From: Catenibacillus sp964565805 | GTDB taxonomy: Bacteria; Bacillota; Clostridia; Lachnospirales; Lachnospiraceae | Assembly: GCA_964565805.1 (NCBI GenBank) | Contig: CAZMGH010000071.1 | Span: forward strand, 1-5,944 | Reading direction: 5' to 3' | DNA length: 5,944 nucleotides | Shown here: one piece after another, positions 1 through 5,616 of the stretch | How the letters are laid out: each line of letters opens with the position of its first letter | Position numbering within the stretch: the stretch's first letter is position 1 | Program-made: the position numbers and the translations under genes | Notes under the pieces: model-generated | Database searches by the model: none | The model's input: the letters and a program-made list of their open reading frames with translations, nothing else | Told to the model about the DNA's origin: nothing

Positions 1-2
1 GA

Positions 3-176
3 GACTGTGGTGAGACTACAGAAGAAACATACCTAGAAATCCTTGAATTTACGCACTTTGTTGACTTTTTCAGTTTCAACAGATTAGAGGAAAATCACAA
101 GGAAAAGGTACTTGTAAACAAAGTGACCGTTGTGGTTGCCTTAGACCTCGGTACGGGGAACACAAAAAAATCCTGA
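3..176 (+). CDS. C-terminal end of an unrecognised protein, cut by the window edge
   Basis: Frame 3 is open from the first base of the window to a TGA at 174-176, giving about 57 codons with no start visible inside the window. The translation begins DCGETTEETYLEILEFTHF and ends ALDLGTGNTKKS. I do not recognise the family and see no catalytic motif, membrane segment or metal-binding pattern. The two other forward frames are broken by early stops, and a strong intrinsic terminator lies 43 bases downstream of the stop; both fit a genuine 3' end of a gene. It could equally be a chance open frame in decayed mobile DNA, since the neighbouring genes to the right are remnants. No function is proposed. 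Confidence 0.35.
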   Translation, partial: DCGETTEETYLEILEFTHFVDFFSFNRLEENHKEKVLVNKVTVVVALDLGTGNTKKS

Positions 177-197
177 ATTATGAAAGTGAATATAGAG

Positions 198-215
198 CTA
201 TCAATACATTGATAG
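198..215. repeat. Short palindrome (8-bp arms, 2-bp spacer)
   Basis: CTATCAAT (198-205) and ATTGATAG (208-215) are perfect inverted copies separated by AC. It sits between the end of the upstream frame and the terminator hairpin that starts at 219. It could be a first small hairpin ahead of the terminator or a protein-binding dyad. Nothing nearby decides between these. Confidence 0.4.
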
Positions 216-218
216 AAG

Positions 219-253
219 ATAGGGATACTTACAGCAGAGTGTCCCTATTTTTT
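219..253 (+). terminator. Intrinsic (rho-independent) terminator of the upstream gene
   Basis: An 11-bp stem pairs ATAGGGATACT (219-229) with AGTGTCCCTAT (238-248), with one G-U wobble and an 8-base loop. It is followed directly by six T residues (248-253). This is a textbook + strand terminator for the gene ending at 176. Recognisable recombinase homology begins within about 15 bases of its T-run, so a rearrangement junction probably lies at or just after it. Confidence 0.85.
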
Positions 254-329
254 ATTAGACCATCTGTCAGCATTTGGAACATATCTGGAGACAATCCGAA
301 GCTGTAGCCCATCAACTATTAATCTCAGA

Positions 330-1076
330 ATGTCTGCTATAAAGTCATTTTTGAAATATGCTGCGGTAGAGGCGCCAGAATACTCTGGGATTATCCGTAA
401 GTCCTTATCATTACCAGCCAGAAAAGCGGATAAACAGGTAATGTCATTTATCACCAAGAAGGAGCATGAATCAATGCTTGAAGTATGCAATAACCCAGAT
501 GCATTATCGTTAAGGGATAAGATGATACTTATGATTCTGTACAACACAGGATGCCGTGTACCGGAGCTGGTTAACTTATGTGTGTCCGATATATCTATTG
601 AAACAGATGGGACATCATCTATTCGATTTTGGGGAAAAGGCCGAAAAGAACGCATAACTCCAATATGGAAATCAACAGCTGCATTTATCGACAATTATAT
701 CAAGCTACAAAATTTAAACCGCGACAATCGCCTTTTATCAAACAATCGCAATGGGAATTTAACACGATCAGGCGTCGGACAGCGGATAACCACGATCAAA
801 GAAAAAGCTGCAGAACTGTCCCCATCGCTGAACAAGAAAAATGTCACACCTCATACGTTCCGCCATAGTGCTGCAATGAATTTGCTGCAGGCTGGTGTAG
901 ATATATCTACAATCGCCATCTGGCTGGGGCACGAAAGCATTGAAACGACTCATAAATATATGGTGGCTGACATTGAGATCAAACGTCAAGCTATGGAGAA
1001 ACTTGATGAAACATCAAACAGTTCATTCAACTACAAACCAAGTAAGTCCATTCTCGCATTCTTGGCTTCTCTGTAA
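330..1076 (+). CDS. Tyrosine recombinase/integrase, N-terminally truncated
   Basis: A phage-integrase/XerC-D type recombinase, which cuts and rejoins DNA through a covalent 3'-phosphotyrosine. The 248-aa frame keeps the catalytic set: Arg76 (TGCRVPEL), a beta-hairpin Lys at 103 or 106 (GKGRKER), His175 and Arg178 (HTFRH), His201 (LGHES) and nucleophile Tyr210 (THKYM). Family members are usually about 300-350 aa. Here only the last part of the SAM-like core-binding domain remains, around SAIKSFLKYAA. Family-like sequence (YLETIRSCSPSTINLR) continues in frame upstream of the ATG to about 262. There is no ATG, GTG or TTG between the in-frame stop at 213 and 330, and no Shine-Dalgarno before 330. 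The likeliest reading is a 5'-deleted gene, perhaps a pseudogene, although a short protein from 330 is possible. Inverted repeats follow directly after the stop. Confidence 0.8.
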   Translation: MSAIKSFLKYAAVEAPEYSGIIRKSLSLPARKADKQVMSFITKKEHESMLEVCNNPDALSLRDKMILMILYNTGCRVPELVNLCVSDISIETDGTSSIRFWGKGRKERITPIWKSTAAFIDNYIKLQNLNRDNRLLSNNRNGNLTRSGVGQRITTIKEKAAELSPSLNKKNVTPHTFRHSAAMNLLQAGVDISTIAIWLGHESIETTHKYMVADIEIKRQAMEKLDETSNSSFNYKPSKSILAFLASL

Positions 1077-1077
1077 T

Positions 1078-1146
1078 AATTATGTTCTGTAAAAACAGTG
1101 CCGTGTAGTGAATTCAAAGGATTATGCGGCACTACAGAACATAATT
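1078..1146. repeat. 14-bp inverted repeat with a nested 6-bp pair, next to the recombinase stop
   Basis: AATTATGTTCTGTA (1078-1091) is a perfect inverted copy of TACAGAACATAATT (1133-1146). Inside, GTGCCG (1098-1103) pairs with CGGCAC (1127-1132), leaving about 23 unpaired central bases. The left arm starts two bases after the recombinase TAA. The arms carry the same TTATGTTCT word as the second palindrome at 1162-1193, which suggests paired recombinase-binding half-sites at an element end. There is no T-run after either arm, so it is not a standard intrinsic terminator. Confidence 0.75.
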
Positions 1147-1161
1147 CTGCTCACGGCATAA

Positions 1162-1193
1162 TTCTTCTTATGCTCTGTAGAACATAAGAAGAA
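1162..1193. repeat. Second palindrome of the cluster, at the IS66 junction
   Basis: TTCTTCTTATG (1162-1172) is a perfect inverted copy of CATAAGAAGAA (1183-1193). A mismatch follows, then TCT/AGA pairs around a 2-base centre, so almost the whole 32 bases fold back. The core TTATGCTCTGTAGAACATAA repeats the arm word of the 1078-1146 repeat with one change. The right arm runs into codons for KKNW, which resembles the conserved KNW of IS66 transposases. The palindrome therefore sits on the boundary between the two elements. Confidence 0.7.
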
Positions 1194-1203
1194 GAACTGG
1201 GTA

Positions 1204-1431
1204 ATGATTGATACGGTTGCAGGCGCAAAATCCAGTGCGATCATTTACAGCATAGCTGAGACAGCAAAAGCGAATAACCTGAAGCCTTATGAATACTTTG
1301 AATATCTCCTGACAGAAATCCCGAAGCATATGGATGATAAGGATTATAGTTTTTGTGAGGAGCTACTGCATTGGTCATCGACCTTGCCGGAAAGATGCAG
1401 GAAGCATACAGAAAGCAATCAGCTTTCTTAG
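1204..1431 (+). pseudogene. IS66-family transposase, C-terminal fragment
   Basis: The 75-aa frame reads as the conserved end of IS66 (TnpC) transposases: IDTVAGAKSSAIIYSIAET, then AKANNLKPYEYFEYLL, and near the end LPERCRK. This C-terminal element follows the DDE catalytic core in full proteins of roughly 500 aa; here the core is absent. The frame is open back to an in-frame TAA at 1159-1161, and family-like residues (KNW) begin about 1192, so the ATG at 1204 is just an internal methionine. There is no ribosome-binding site before it. The fragment cannot transpose and is unlikely to be expressed as a functional protein. Recognition is from remembered family sequence and is not a search result. 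Confidence 0.75.
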
Positions 1432-1533
1432 AATAATATTTAATTTTCAACGAAGACTCCTAACGGAGAGCATTGTTGCATAAACGGTAGAAAATTGCAA
1501 GGTACGCGCGATCACTGCTGTCAGGAGAAATAT

Positions 1534-1579
1534 AAAAGACCATGCCGACTGCTTTTTGGACAGACACACATGGTCTTTT
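1534..1579 (-). terminator. Hairpin terminator at the end of the oxidoreductase operon, possibly bidirectional
   Basis: AAAAGACCATG (1534-1544) and CATGGTCTTTT (1569-1579) form a perfect 11-bp stem around a 24-base loop. It lies 45 bases past the stop of the last - strand gene. Read on the - strand, the stem ends in TTTT followed by ATATTTC; read on the + strand it ends in TTTT. It therefore could stop transcription from either side, between convergent units. The stem has modest GC content and a large loop, so its strength is uncertain. The rest of 1432-1623 holds only a small CTCC/GGAG hairpin (1457-1468) and no gene that I can support. Confidence 0.6.
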
Positions 1580-1623
1580 GATGTTGTGTTGAAGTGAGGA
1601 TGTTCTTTTTTAGAAATTTCCGT

Positions 1624-2421
1624 TTATATAAATCCGCAGTATGGCACCTGGGCGACTGCGCTGTGAAGCCATCGGATCAAAGTTGTAAAATCAAAGACCG
1701 GAAGCTTTACAGCACTTTGAACGGCCCAGGCATAGGGCGGCATATCGCTGCATTCAAGAAGGATAGCCCCGGTTTCCGGATATTTGTCTACAATGGACAG
1801 CGCTTTTTCTACAACTTCCCGACGGACCGCCCCATTGTCAAATTCCCCCCGGCCTTCGATAATACAGGAAAATTCTTTTTCATGGCCAAGATCTTCCACA
1901 ATGAGACAGTTTTTTTGCTCATCGCTGACGCCGCAGCTATTCAGCAGGGCGTCAGTGAATGAGTTTTTGGAAGCGGTCAGAATGCCGATCTTCTGATCCT
2001 TTTTCAGGAGGGCGGTGATCCATGGAATTTGGACAAGGCTGGAGAGAGCCACAGGAACATTCAGATCCTGTGCAGCCCGGACCTGATAATTTCCAAAGAA
2101 CCCGCAGGCGGCGCTGATAGCCCGCACGCCCTCCTTTTCCAGCCTGCGGCAGGCGGCAAGTATTTTTTCGTAAACATTTTCCCGGGTATTAAAAAGATTG
2201 TCACAGTCCAGCCCCTGAACCGCCATAAGGCGGACAGGAAATGGAAAGGTATAGCCGTTGACAATATTTCCCGGAACCATGGGATAGTATACATCATCGA
2301 TGTATATGATGCCGATAGGGAAACCGGAAATGTTTTGCCCGGGACGCATTTTCACGATGATGCTGTCCGTTTGAGGAGATATATATCCGTATCGGATATG
2401 GTCATCCGCTTTGTTTTTCAT
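1624..2421 (-). CDS. Asp/Glu/hydantoin racemase-family protein
   Basis: A 265-aa cytoplasmic protein of the aspartate/glutamate racemase superfamily, whose members move a proton at the alpha carbon using two cysteines. Both cysteine sites are visible: Cys106 in SAACGFFGNYQ and Cys224 in LLECSDMPPYA. The N-terminal IGIIYIDDVYYPMVPGNI and TFPFPVR (about 36-64) match a subgroup of uncharacterised racemase-like proteins near AroM and hydantoin racemase. Length is normal for a two-domain member. The ATG at 2421 is chosen because AAAGGGGGAG lies 5 bases upstream. A longer in-frame reading would run into the neighbouring oxidoreductase gene and is not family-like. It is last in the operon, 46 bases after the DAO-family gene, which suggests it racemises or isomerises that enzyme's substrate. 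The substrate is unknown, and a decarboxylase-like or isomerase role remains possible. Confidence 0.85.
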   Translation of the reverse strand: MKNKADDHIRYGYISPQTDSIIVKMRPGQNISGFPIGIIYIDDVYYPMVPGNIVNGYTFPFPVRLMAVQGLDCDNLFNTRENVYEKILAACRRLEKEGVRAISAACGFFGNYQVRAAQDLNVPVALSSLVQIPWITALLKKDQKIGILTASKNSFTDALLNSCGVSDEQKNCLIVEDLGHEKEFSCIIEGRGEFDNGAVRREVVEKALSIVDKYPETGAILLECSDMPPYAWAVQSAVKLPVFDFTTLIRWLHSAVAQVPYCGFI

Positions 2422-2426
2422 ATCAG

Positions 2427-2436
2427 CTCCCCCTTT
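2427..2436 (-). promoter_or_regulatory. Ribosome-binding site that fixes the racemase start
   Basis: On the - strand this reads AAAGGGGGAG, five bases before the ATG at 2421. It selects this ATG over in-frame methionines further upstream inside the preceding gene. Confidence 0.7.
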
Positions 2437-2467
2437 ATTATGTATACCCGCGATAGGGATGTGTATG

Positions 2468-3655
2468 CTAAGATTTGGCAAATCTGGCAAAATCCAGTTT
2501 GCTGATATCAAAATCGGTAGGCTTATTACTGATGATCTGTTCCATAAATCTTCCGGTAATAGGAGAGAAGCAGATGCCGTCCCCTTCATGTCCGGCGGCG
2601 ATATAATAGCCGGGAACGCTGTCCACATCAGATACGATGGGCAGATGGTCAATGACAAAGGGACGAACCCCGGAATAAGCCCGGATACATTTAATATCCT
2701 TCAGTTCCGGATAAAAACGGATCGCCCGCTCACAGATGGCTTTCATTGTCTGGATTTCCGCGCGGGTATCATAGCCCCTGAAGAGCCGGTTGCCTCCGAT
2801 AAGCAGGTTAAAAGACTCTGTATATTCCAGATTGAAGGCGATATTTTGTTCCTCAACAAGAGGGCTTACGTTTCTGCGGAAATTGATACTGTCAAATTTA
2901 CTCATCATATAGCCGTATTCCAGGATTTTGTTGTTGCACAGACGTTCGGTCTGTTCAGAGACAAGGTTTGTCCCTTTTCGCGGTTCAATCGGAATATCAA
3001 GTCCGGTAAGACGTCCCACAAAGGGCGCCCAGGCTCCGGCACAGTTGACAATTCTGTCGGTTTTCAGCGTTCCGTAATTGGTCACCACTTCACGAACTGC
3101 GTTATTTTTTTTGTCCAGACGGATCTCGCTGATATCGCAGTAGGTATAAGTGTCCAGTCCCAGTTTTTCACCTTCAAAGACAAAGGCGAAGCAGAGTTTG
3201 TATGGGCTGACGGCAATACTTCCGCTGGGCGGCGTATACAGGGCGCCATAAAGATCGGTGGCGATATGAGGTTCCATAGCGCGCAACTCATCTCTCAGGA
3301 CCATGCGGAGGGGATAACCGTCCGCGTTTTGCTGTTCACAATATTTTGACGCCGCGATAAACTCCGGTTCAGTCTCGCAGACATAAAGACAGCCTTTAGG
3401 GACATATTCAAAATCATAATTAAACCTTTGAGCAAGTTCGCCAAAATAATCAATACTTGCCTGGCCCATTTTTGTATCAATTCCTGGAAGTTTATCACAG
3501 ATTAGGGCGACAGCGTCACAGTGGCTGGAAGAGCCGCTGGCCACATCGCCGCGGTCAAGGAGGGCTGTCGTGTATCCGGCCTGGCATAAATGATAGGCGA
3601 CACTTGTTCCGATGGCGCCGGCGCCGATTACAACCACATCATATTTATCTTTCAT
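2468..3655 (-). CDS. FAD-dependent amino/imino-acid oxidoreductase (DAO family, HcnC/SoxB-like)
   Basis: A 395-aa flavoprotein of the D-amino-acid oxidase fold, the likely substrate-oxidising subunit of a multisubunit dehydrogenase. The FAD-binding Rossmann motif GAGAIG is at 11-16, with the ribose-binding acid at about Asp34 (ALLDRG). A mid-protein NCAGAW motif (204-209) and the C-terminal GYYIAAGHEGDGI (349-361) complete the FAD site. Length fits HcnC, sarcosine oxidase beta and D-hydroxyproline dehydrogenase beta (about 370-420 aa). The ATG at 3655 has AAGGGAG 8 bases upstream, and the GxGxxG then lies at the usual distance from the N-terminus; an in-frame start 18 codons upstream would run far into the preceding gene. 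The gene overlaps the BFD-like gene by 11 bases, implying translational coupling. It has 12 cysteines, with no clear cluster motif. Substrate is inferred only as an amino, imino or N-methyl amino acid. Confidence 0.9.
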   Translation of the reverse strand: MKDKYDVVVIGAGAIGTSVAYHLCQAGYTTALLDRGDVASGSSSHCDAVALICDKLPGIDTKMGQASIDYFGELAQRFNYDFEYVPKGCLYVCETEPEFIAASKYCEQQNADGYPLRMVLRDELRAMEPHIATDLYGALYTPPSGSIAVSPYKLCFAFVFEGEKLGLDTYTYCDISEIRLDKKNNAVREVVTNYGTLKTDRIVNCAGAWAPFVGRLTGLDIPIEPRKGTNLVSEQTERLCNNKILEYGYMMSKFDSINFRRNVSPLVEEQNIAFNLEYTESFNLLIGGNRLFRGYDTRAEIQTMKAICERAIRFYPELKDIKCIRAYSGVRPFVIDHLPIVSDVDSVPGYYIAAGHEGDGICFSPITGRFMEQIISNKPTDFDISKLDFARFAKS

Positions 3656-3962
3656 CGTGCACACTCCCTTCTTCACCTTCTTCAACGCTCCCTTCAGCCA
3701 GTTCTCCAAAGGTTACAGGGCGCACCGGGGGACGGGCGGAGGATGTGCCGGTTTCCCGGGGAGAGATGCCCAGCTCGCCCGCGATAATCTGCTGGACCAG
3801 TTTTTCGCAGGTCCGGCCCTGACACAGGCCCATTCCGGCGCGGGTGCGGCGTTTGACACCTACAATATCTCTGGCACCCTGGCGGATGGCTTCTTTAATT
3901 TCTCCTGCCGTAATTTCCTCACAGCGGCAGACCAGCATATCATCTGAAAAATAACTGCTCAT
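3645..3962 (-). CDS. BFD-like [2Fe-2S]-binding protein, free-standing
   Basis: A 105-aa protein with the bacterioferritin-associated-ferredoxin-like fold that holds a [2Fe-2S] cluster by four cysteines. Cys12 and Cys14 (VCRCEEIT) and Cys47 and Cys52 (GLCQGRTC) give the CxC...Cx4C pattern, within a helical module of about 55-60 residues. In HcnB, opine oxidase and related alpha subunits this module is normally the C-terminal part of the flavoprotein; here it is its own gene. Residues from about 65 to 105 form a low-complexity, Pro- then Glu-rich tail (FGELAEGSVEEGEEG) that is not part of the core module. Part of the tail's coding sequence overlaps the start and ribosome-binding site of the next gene. 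The ATG overlaps the TGA of the ferredoxin gene (ATGA), with AAAGGA upstream. It probably carries electrons between the two flavoproteins. Confidence 0.88.
   Translation of the reverse strand: MSSYFSDDMLVCRCEEITAGEIKEAIRQGARDIVGVKRRTRAGMGLCQGRTCEKLVQQIIAGELGISPRETGTSSARPPVRPVTFGELAEGSVEEGEEGSVHDER
3664..3670 (-). promoter_or_regulatory. Ribosome-binding site that fixes the DAO-family start
   Basis: On the - strand this reads AAGGGAG, eight bases before the ATG at 3655. It lies inside the last codons of the BFD-like gene and supports the 395-aa start over one at 3709. Confidence 0.7.
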
Positions 3963-4459
3963 AAAACCATCCTTTCTATGCTTCTGACCTCGTCCGCATA
4001 TTCTTCGGGAATTTCAACAGTGACAACAGGTGTGTGGTCAAAGGCCGCCGGCTCCATAACTTTCAGAACCTTACATGAGCAGACGGCTTCGCCTTTTCGG
4101 TTTACAGCGCTGCACACACTTCCGATTTTGGGTGTAGGATAGTATTCATAAGGGAAAGACACCGTGGCGGTTGTCTCCGAATAGTTTTTATTGACAATAA
4201 AAATGGCAAGGCCGGGGCATTTTGATACACAGACACCGCAGCCGGTACACTTATGTTCATCCAGAACAGGGAGATTTGTGATAGGATCGCCCACACGGAT
4301 AGCATGGGACGGACAGGCAGCTTCACAGGGATTACAGGGGATTTCCTGGACGCATTCAATAACGGCCACAGGTCCTGTGGCATAGCGCTCCTGAGAAGGC
4401 ACATCCCTCAGATTCGCCAGTTCTACATATTCCAGATATCCGGTTTCAGCTAAAGACAT
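3959..4459 (-). CDS. Ferredoxin-type protein with two predicted [4Fe-4S] clusters
   Basis: A 166-aa cytoplasmic electron-transfer protein. The second cluster motif is canonical: Cys71, 74, 77 and 81 (CTGCGVCVSKCP). The first is stretched: Cys36, 42, 45 and 49 (CVQEIPCNPCEAACP), giving Cx5CxxCxxxCP instead of CxxCxxCxxxCP. A C-terminal half follows (about 86-166), mostly beta-like, with three further cysteines at 116, 127 and 129. The ATG at 4459 is preceded by AGGAGG with 7-base spacing. A longer open reading upstream adds 44 Arg-rich residues that overlap the flavoprotein gene out of frame and is rejected. It starts two bases after the previous stop, and its TGA overlaps the next ATG. Related gamma subunits occur in archaeal proline dehydrogenase complexes, so an electron-bridging role inside the complex is likely. 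Confidence 0.88.
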   Translation of the reverse strand: MSLAETGYLEYVELANLRDVPSQERYATGPVAVIECVQEIPCNPCEAACPSHAIRVGDPITNLPVLDEHKCTGCGVCVSKCPGLAIFIVNKNYSETTATVSFPYEYYPTPKIGSVCSAVNRKGEAVCSCKVLKVMEPAAFDHTPVVTVEIPEEYADEVRSIERMVL

Positions 4460-4461
4460 AA

Positions 4462-5613
4462 TTATTCCTCCTCTCTGCCAGTATTGGAAGCGGCCAGGCA
4501 TATCTGAGCGTATTCTTTCATGACCGCGTCTTTTTCTTTCATGCGCTTTTCTCCAAAGGGTCCCAGGCGCAGGGCGTTGAGGCGTTCCCAAATTTCACCG
4601 CGGCGGGAATCCCCTTCCTCCGATGTGACCAGACCCAGCTCCTGGGCGGCGCTGATACCGGCGATCCGCCCTTCCTCCAGAGCGGTATTGGCCTCCTCAA
4701 CACCGGTAGCGTCACCGGCGACAAAAATACCTTTCTGGGTTGTTTCCATTTTTTCATTGTGGAGTGGAATATAGCCGCCGAAAGGGCCATGAAAGCCAAG
4801 ACGGCATCCGGCCAGCTTGCTCAGATCTGTGATGGGCCTCAATCCCGCGGCTAAAGTGATCGTATCGCAGTCCAAAGTGATCTCTGTGCCGGGGATCGGT
4901 TCAAAGGAAGGATTGACTTTGGCGATGACACAGCCGTGGACACACTGATCTTCCCCTTTGAGCGCCTCAACGATAGTATATCCGGTATAAATCGGGACGC
5001 CTGCCCGGCGTATTTTCGCTGCATGGACAGCATAACCTCCAATGCGGGGCGCTGCTTCAATGAGAGCTTCAACCTGACATCCGGCCTGCATAAGCTGATA
5101 GGAAACAATAAGACCTACATTTCCGCTGCCCAGCATGACAACTTTTTTTCCGGGACGGATGTGATTCACATTGATCATTGTCTGGGCGGCTCCAGCTCCC
5201 ATAACGCCGGGGGTCGTCCATCCGGTAAAACGAATGACATTTTCAGACGCTCCTGTGGCGATAATGATTTTTTTCGGGTGGACCGTGACCATCGTTTTTG
5301 TCCCGTCTGGAATTTCCCTCTCAATGCCCACCAGATTTCCGGGAAAAATACCGATGGCTGTACTCTGCATCCAGATTTCAACCCCAGCTTCCTTTGCTTC
5401 TCCGAGAAGTTGGTGCCCGATATCATATCCCCGGGTTCCGGACCGGTGAGCACTGGAACCGAAAAATTTGTGGATCTGTTTGAACAGCTGACCTCCGGGC
5501 TGGAGGTTTAAATCAATGAGAAGTACGTCAGCCCCCGCGTTTCCCGCTTCGATAGCGGCTGAAAGTCCAGCAGGGCCGGCGCCGATGACAAGTACGTCTT
5601 TTTTTGTAATCAT
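4462..5613 (-). CDS. NAD(P)H/FAD-type flavoprotein subunit (HcnB / sarcosine oxidase alpha-like)
   Basis: A 383-aa pyridine nucleotide-disulfide-oxidoreductase-fold protein. The FAD-binding GAGPAG is at 11-16, with a following GGQLF (40-44) typical of HcnB-like proteins. ATGAS is at 119-123, a second Rossmann motif GSGNVG is at 162-167 in the NAD(P)-type domain, and GIFVAGDATG (295-304) contributes to FAD binding. No CxxC redox-active disulfide is seen, so it is not a thioredoxin or glutathione reductase. HcnB, OoxA and D-hydroxyproline dehydrogenase alpha are usually about 450-500 aa because they carry a C-terminal BFD-like domain; this one stops short and that domain is encoded two genes later. 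Start is supported by AAGGAGG 8 bases upstream, inside the end of the [2Fe-2S] gene three bases away. It likely receives electrons from the DAO-family subunit and passes them to an acceptor. Confidence 0.9.
   Translation of the reverse strand: MITKKDVLVIGAGPAGLSAAIEAGNAGADVLLIDLNLQPGGQLFKQIHKFFGSSAHRSGTRGYDIGHQLLGEAKEAGVEIWMQSTAIGIFPGNLVGIEREIPDGTKTMVTVHPKKIIIATGASENVIRFTGWTTPGVMGAGAAQTMINVNHIRPGKKVVMLGSGNVGLIVSYQLMQAGCQVEALIEAAPRIGGYAVHAAKIRRAGVPIYTGYTIVEALKGEDQCVHGCVIAKVNPSFEPIPGTEITLDCDTITLAAGLRPITDLSKLAGCRLGFHGPFGGYIPLHNEKMETTQKGIFVAGDATGVEEANTALEEGRIAGISAAQELGLVTSEEGDSRRGEIWERLNALRLGPFGEKRMKEKDAVMKEYAQICLAASNTGREEE
4467..4472 (-). promoter_or_regulatory. Ribosome-binding site that fixes the ferredoxin start
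   Basis: On the - strand this is AGGAGG, seven bases before the ATG at 4459. It lies in the last codons of the flavoprotein gene and rules out a longer N-terminus for the ferredoxin. Confidence 0.75.
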
Positions 5614-5616
5614 AGA

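Larger units (their letters stand above)
262..1431 (+). mobile_element. Mobile-element scar: recombinase remnant joined to IS66 remnant
   Basis: This stretch holds a 5'-truncated tyrosine recombinase, a block of inverted repeats (1078-1193) and the C-terminal end of an IS66 transposase, all on the + strand. Neither element is complete: the recombinase has lost its N-terminus, and the IS66 part lacks its catalytic DDE domain and the accessory tnpA and tnpB genes. The order suggests that a recombinase-bearing element ended inside, or was inserted into, the IS66 transposase gene. The outer boundaries are approximate. No target-site duplication is visible. Confidence 0.55.

Noticed and set aside
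245..694. 149-codon - strand open frame across the recombinase
   Set aside because: The + strand carries the conserved recombinase residues over the same bases; the antisense product is unrecognisable.
1078..1146. Invertible (phase-variable) promoter switch controlled by the recombinase
   Set aside because: Only about 41 bases lie between the arms, no promoter is evident there, and no intact gene lies downstream to be switched.
2422..2658. N-terminal extension of the racemase-like gene
   Set aside because: It would overlap the DAO-family gene by about 190 bases; the start at 2421 has a strong ribosome-binding site and gives the normal family length.
2411..3349. Long + strand open frame (312 codons) opposite the DAO-family gene
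   Set aside because: It is antisense to a gene with clear FAD motifs, has no ribosome-binding site or recognisable domain, and such shadows are common in GC-richer genes.
4460..4591. N-terminal extension of the ferredoxin gene
   Set aside because: The extra 44 residues are Arg-rich, overlap the flavoprotein gene out of frame, and a perfect AGGAGG stands before the ATG at 4459.
4936..5511. 191-codon + strand open frame opposite the flavoprotein
   Set aside because: It lies wholly antisense to a well-supported flavoprotein and its translation shows no family-like features.
4462..5613. Thioredoxin reductase
   Set aside because: The fold motifs are shared, but there is no CxxC active-site disulfide and the operon context is different.
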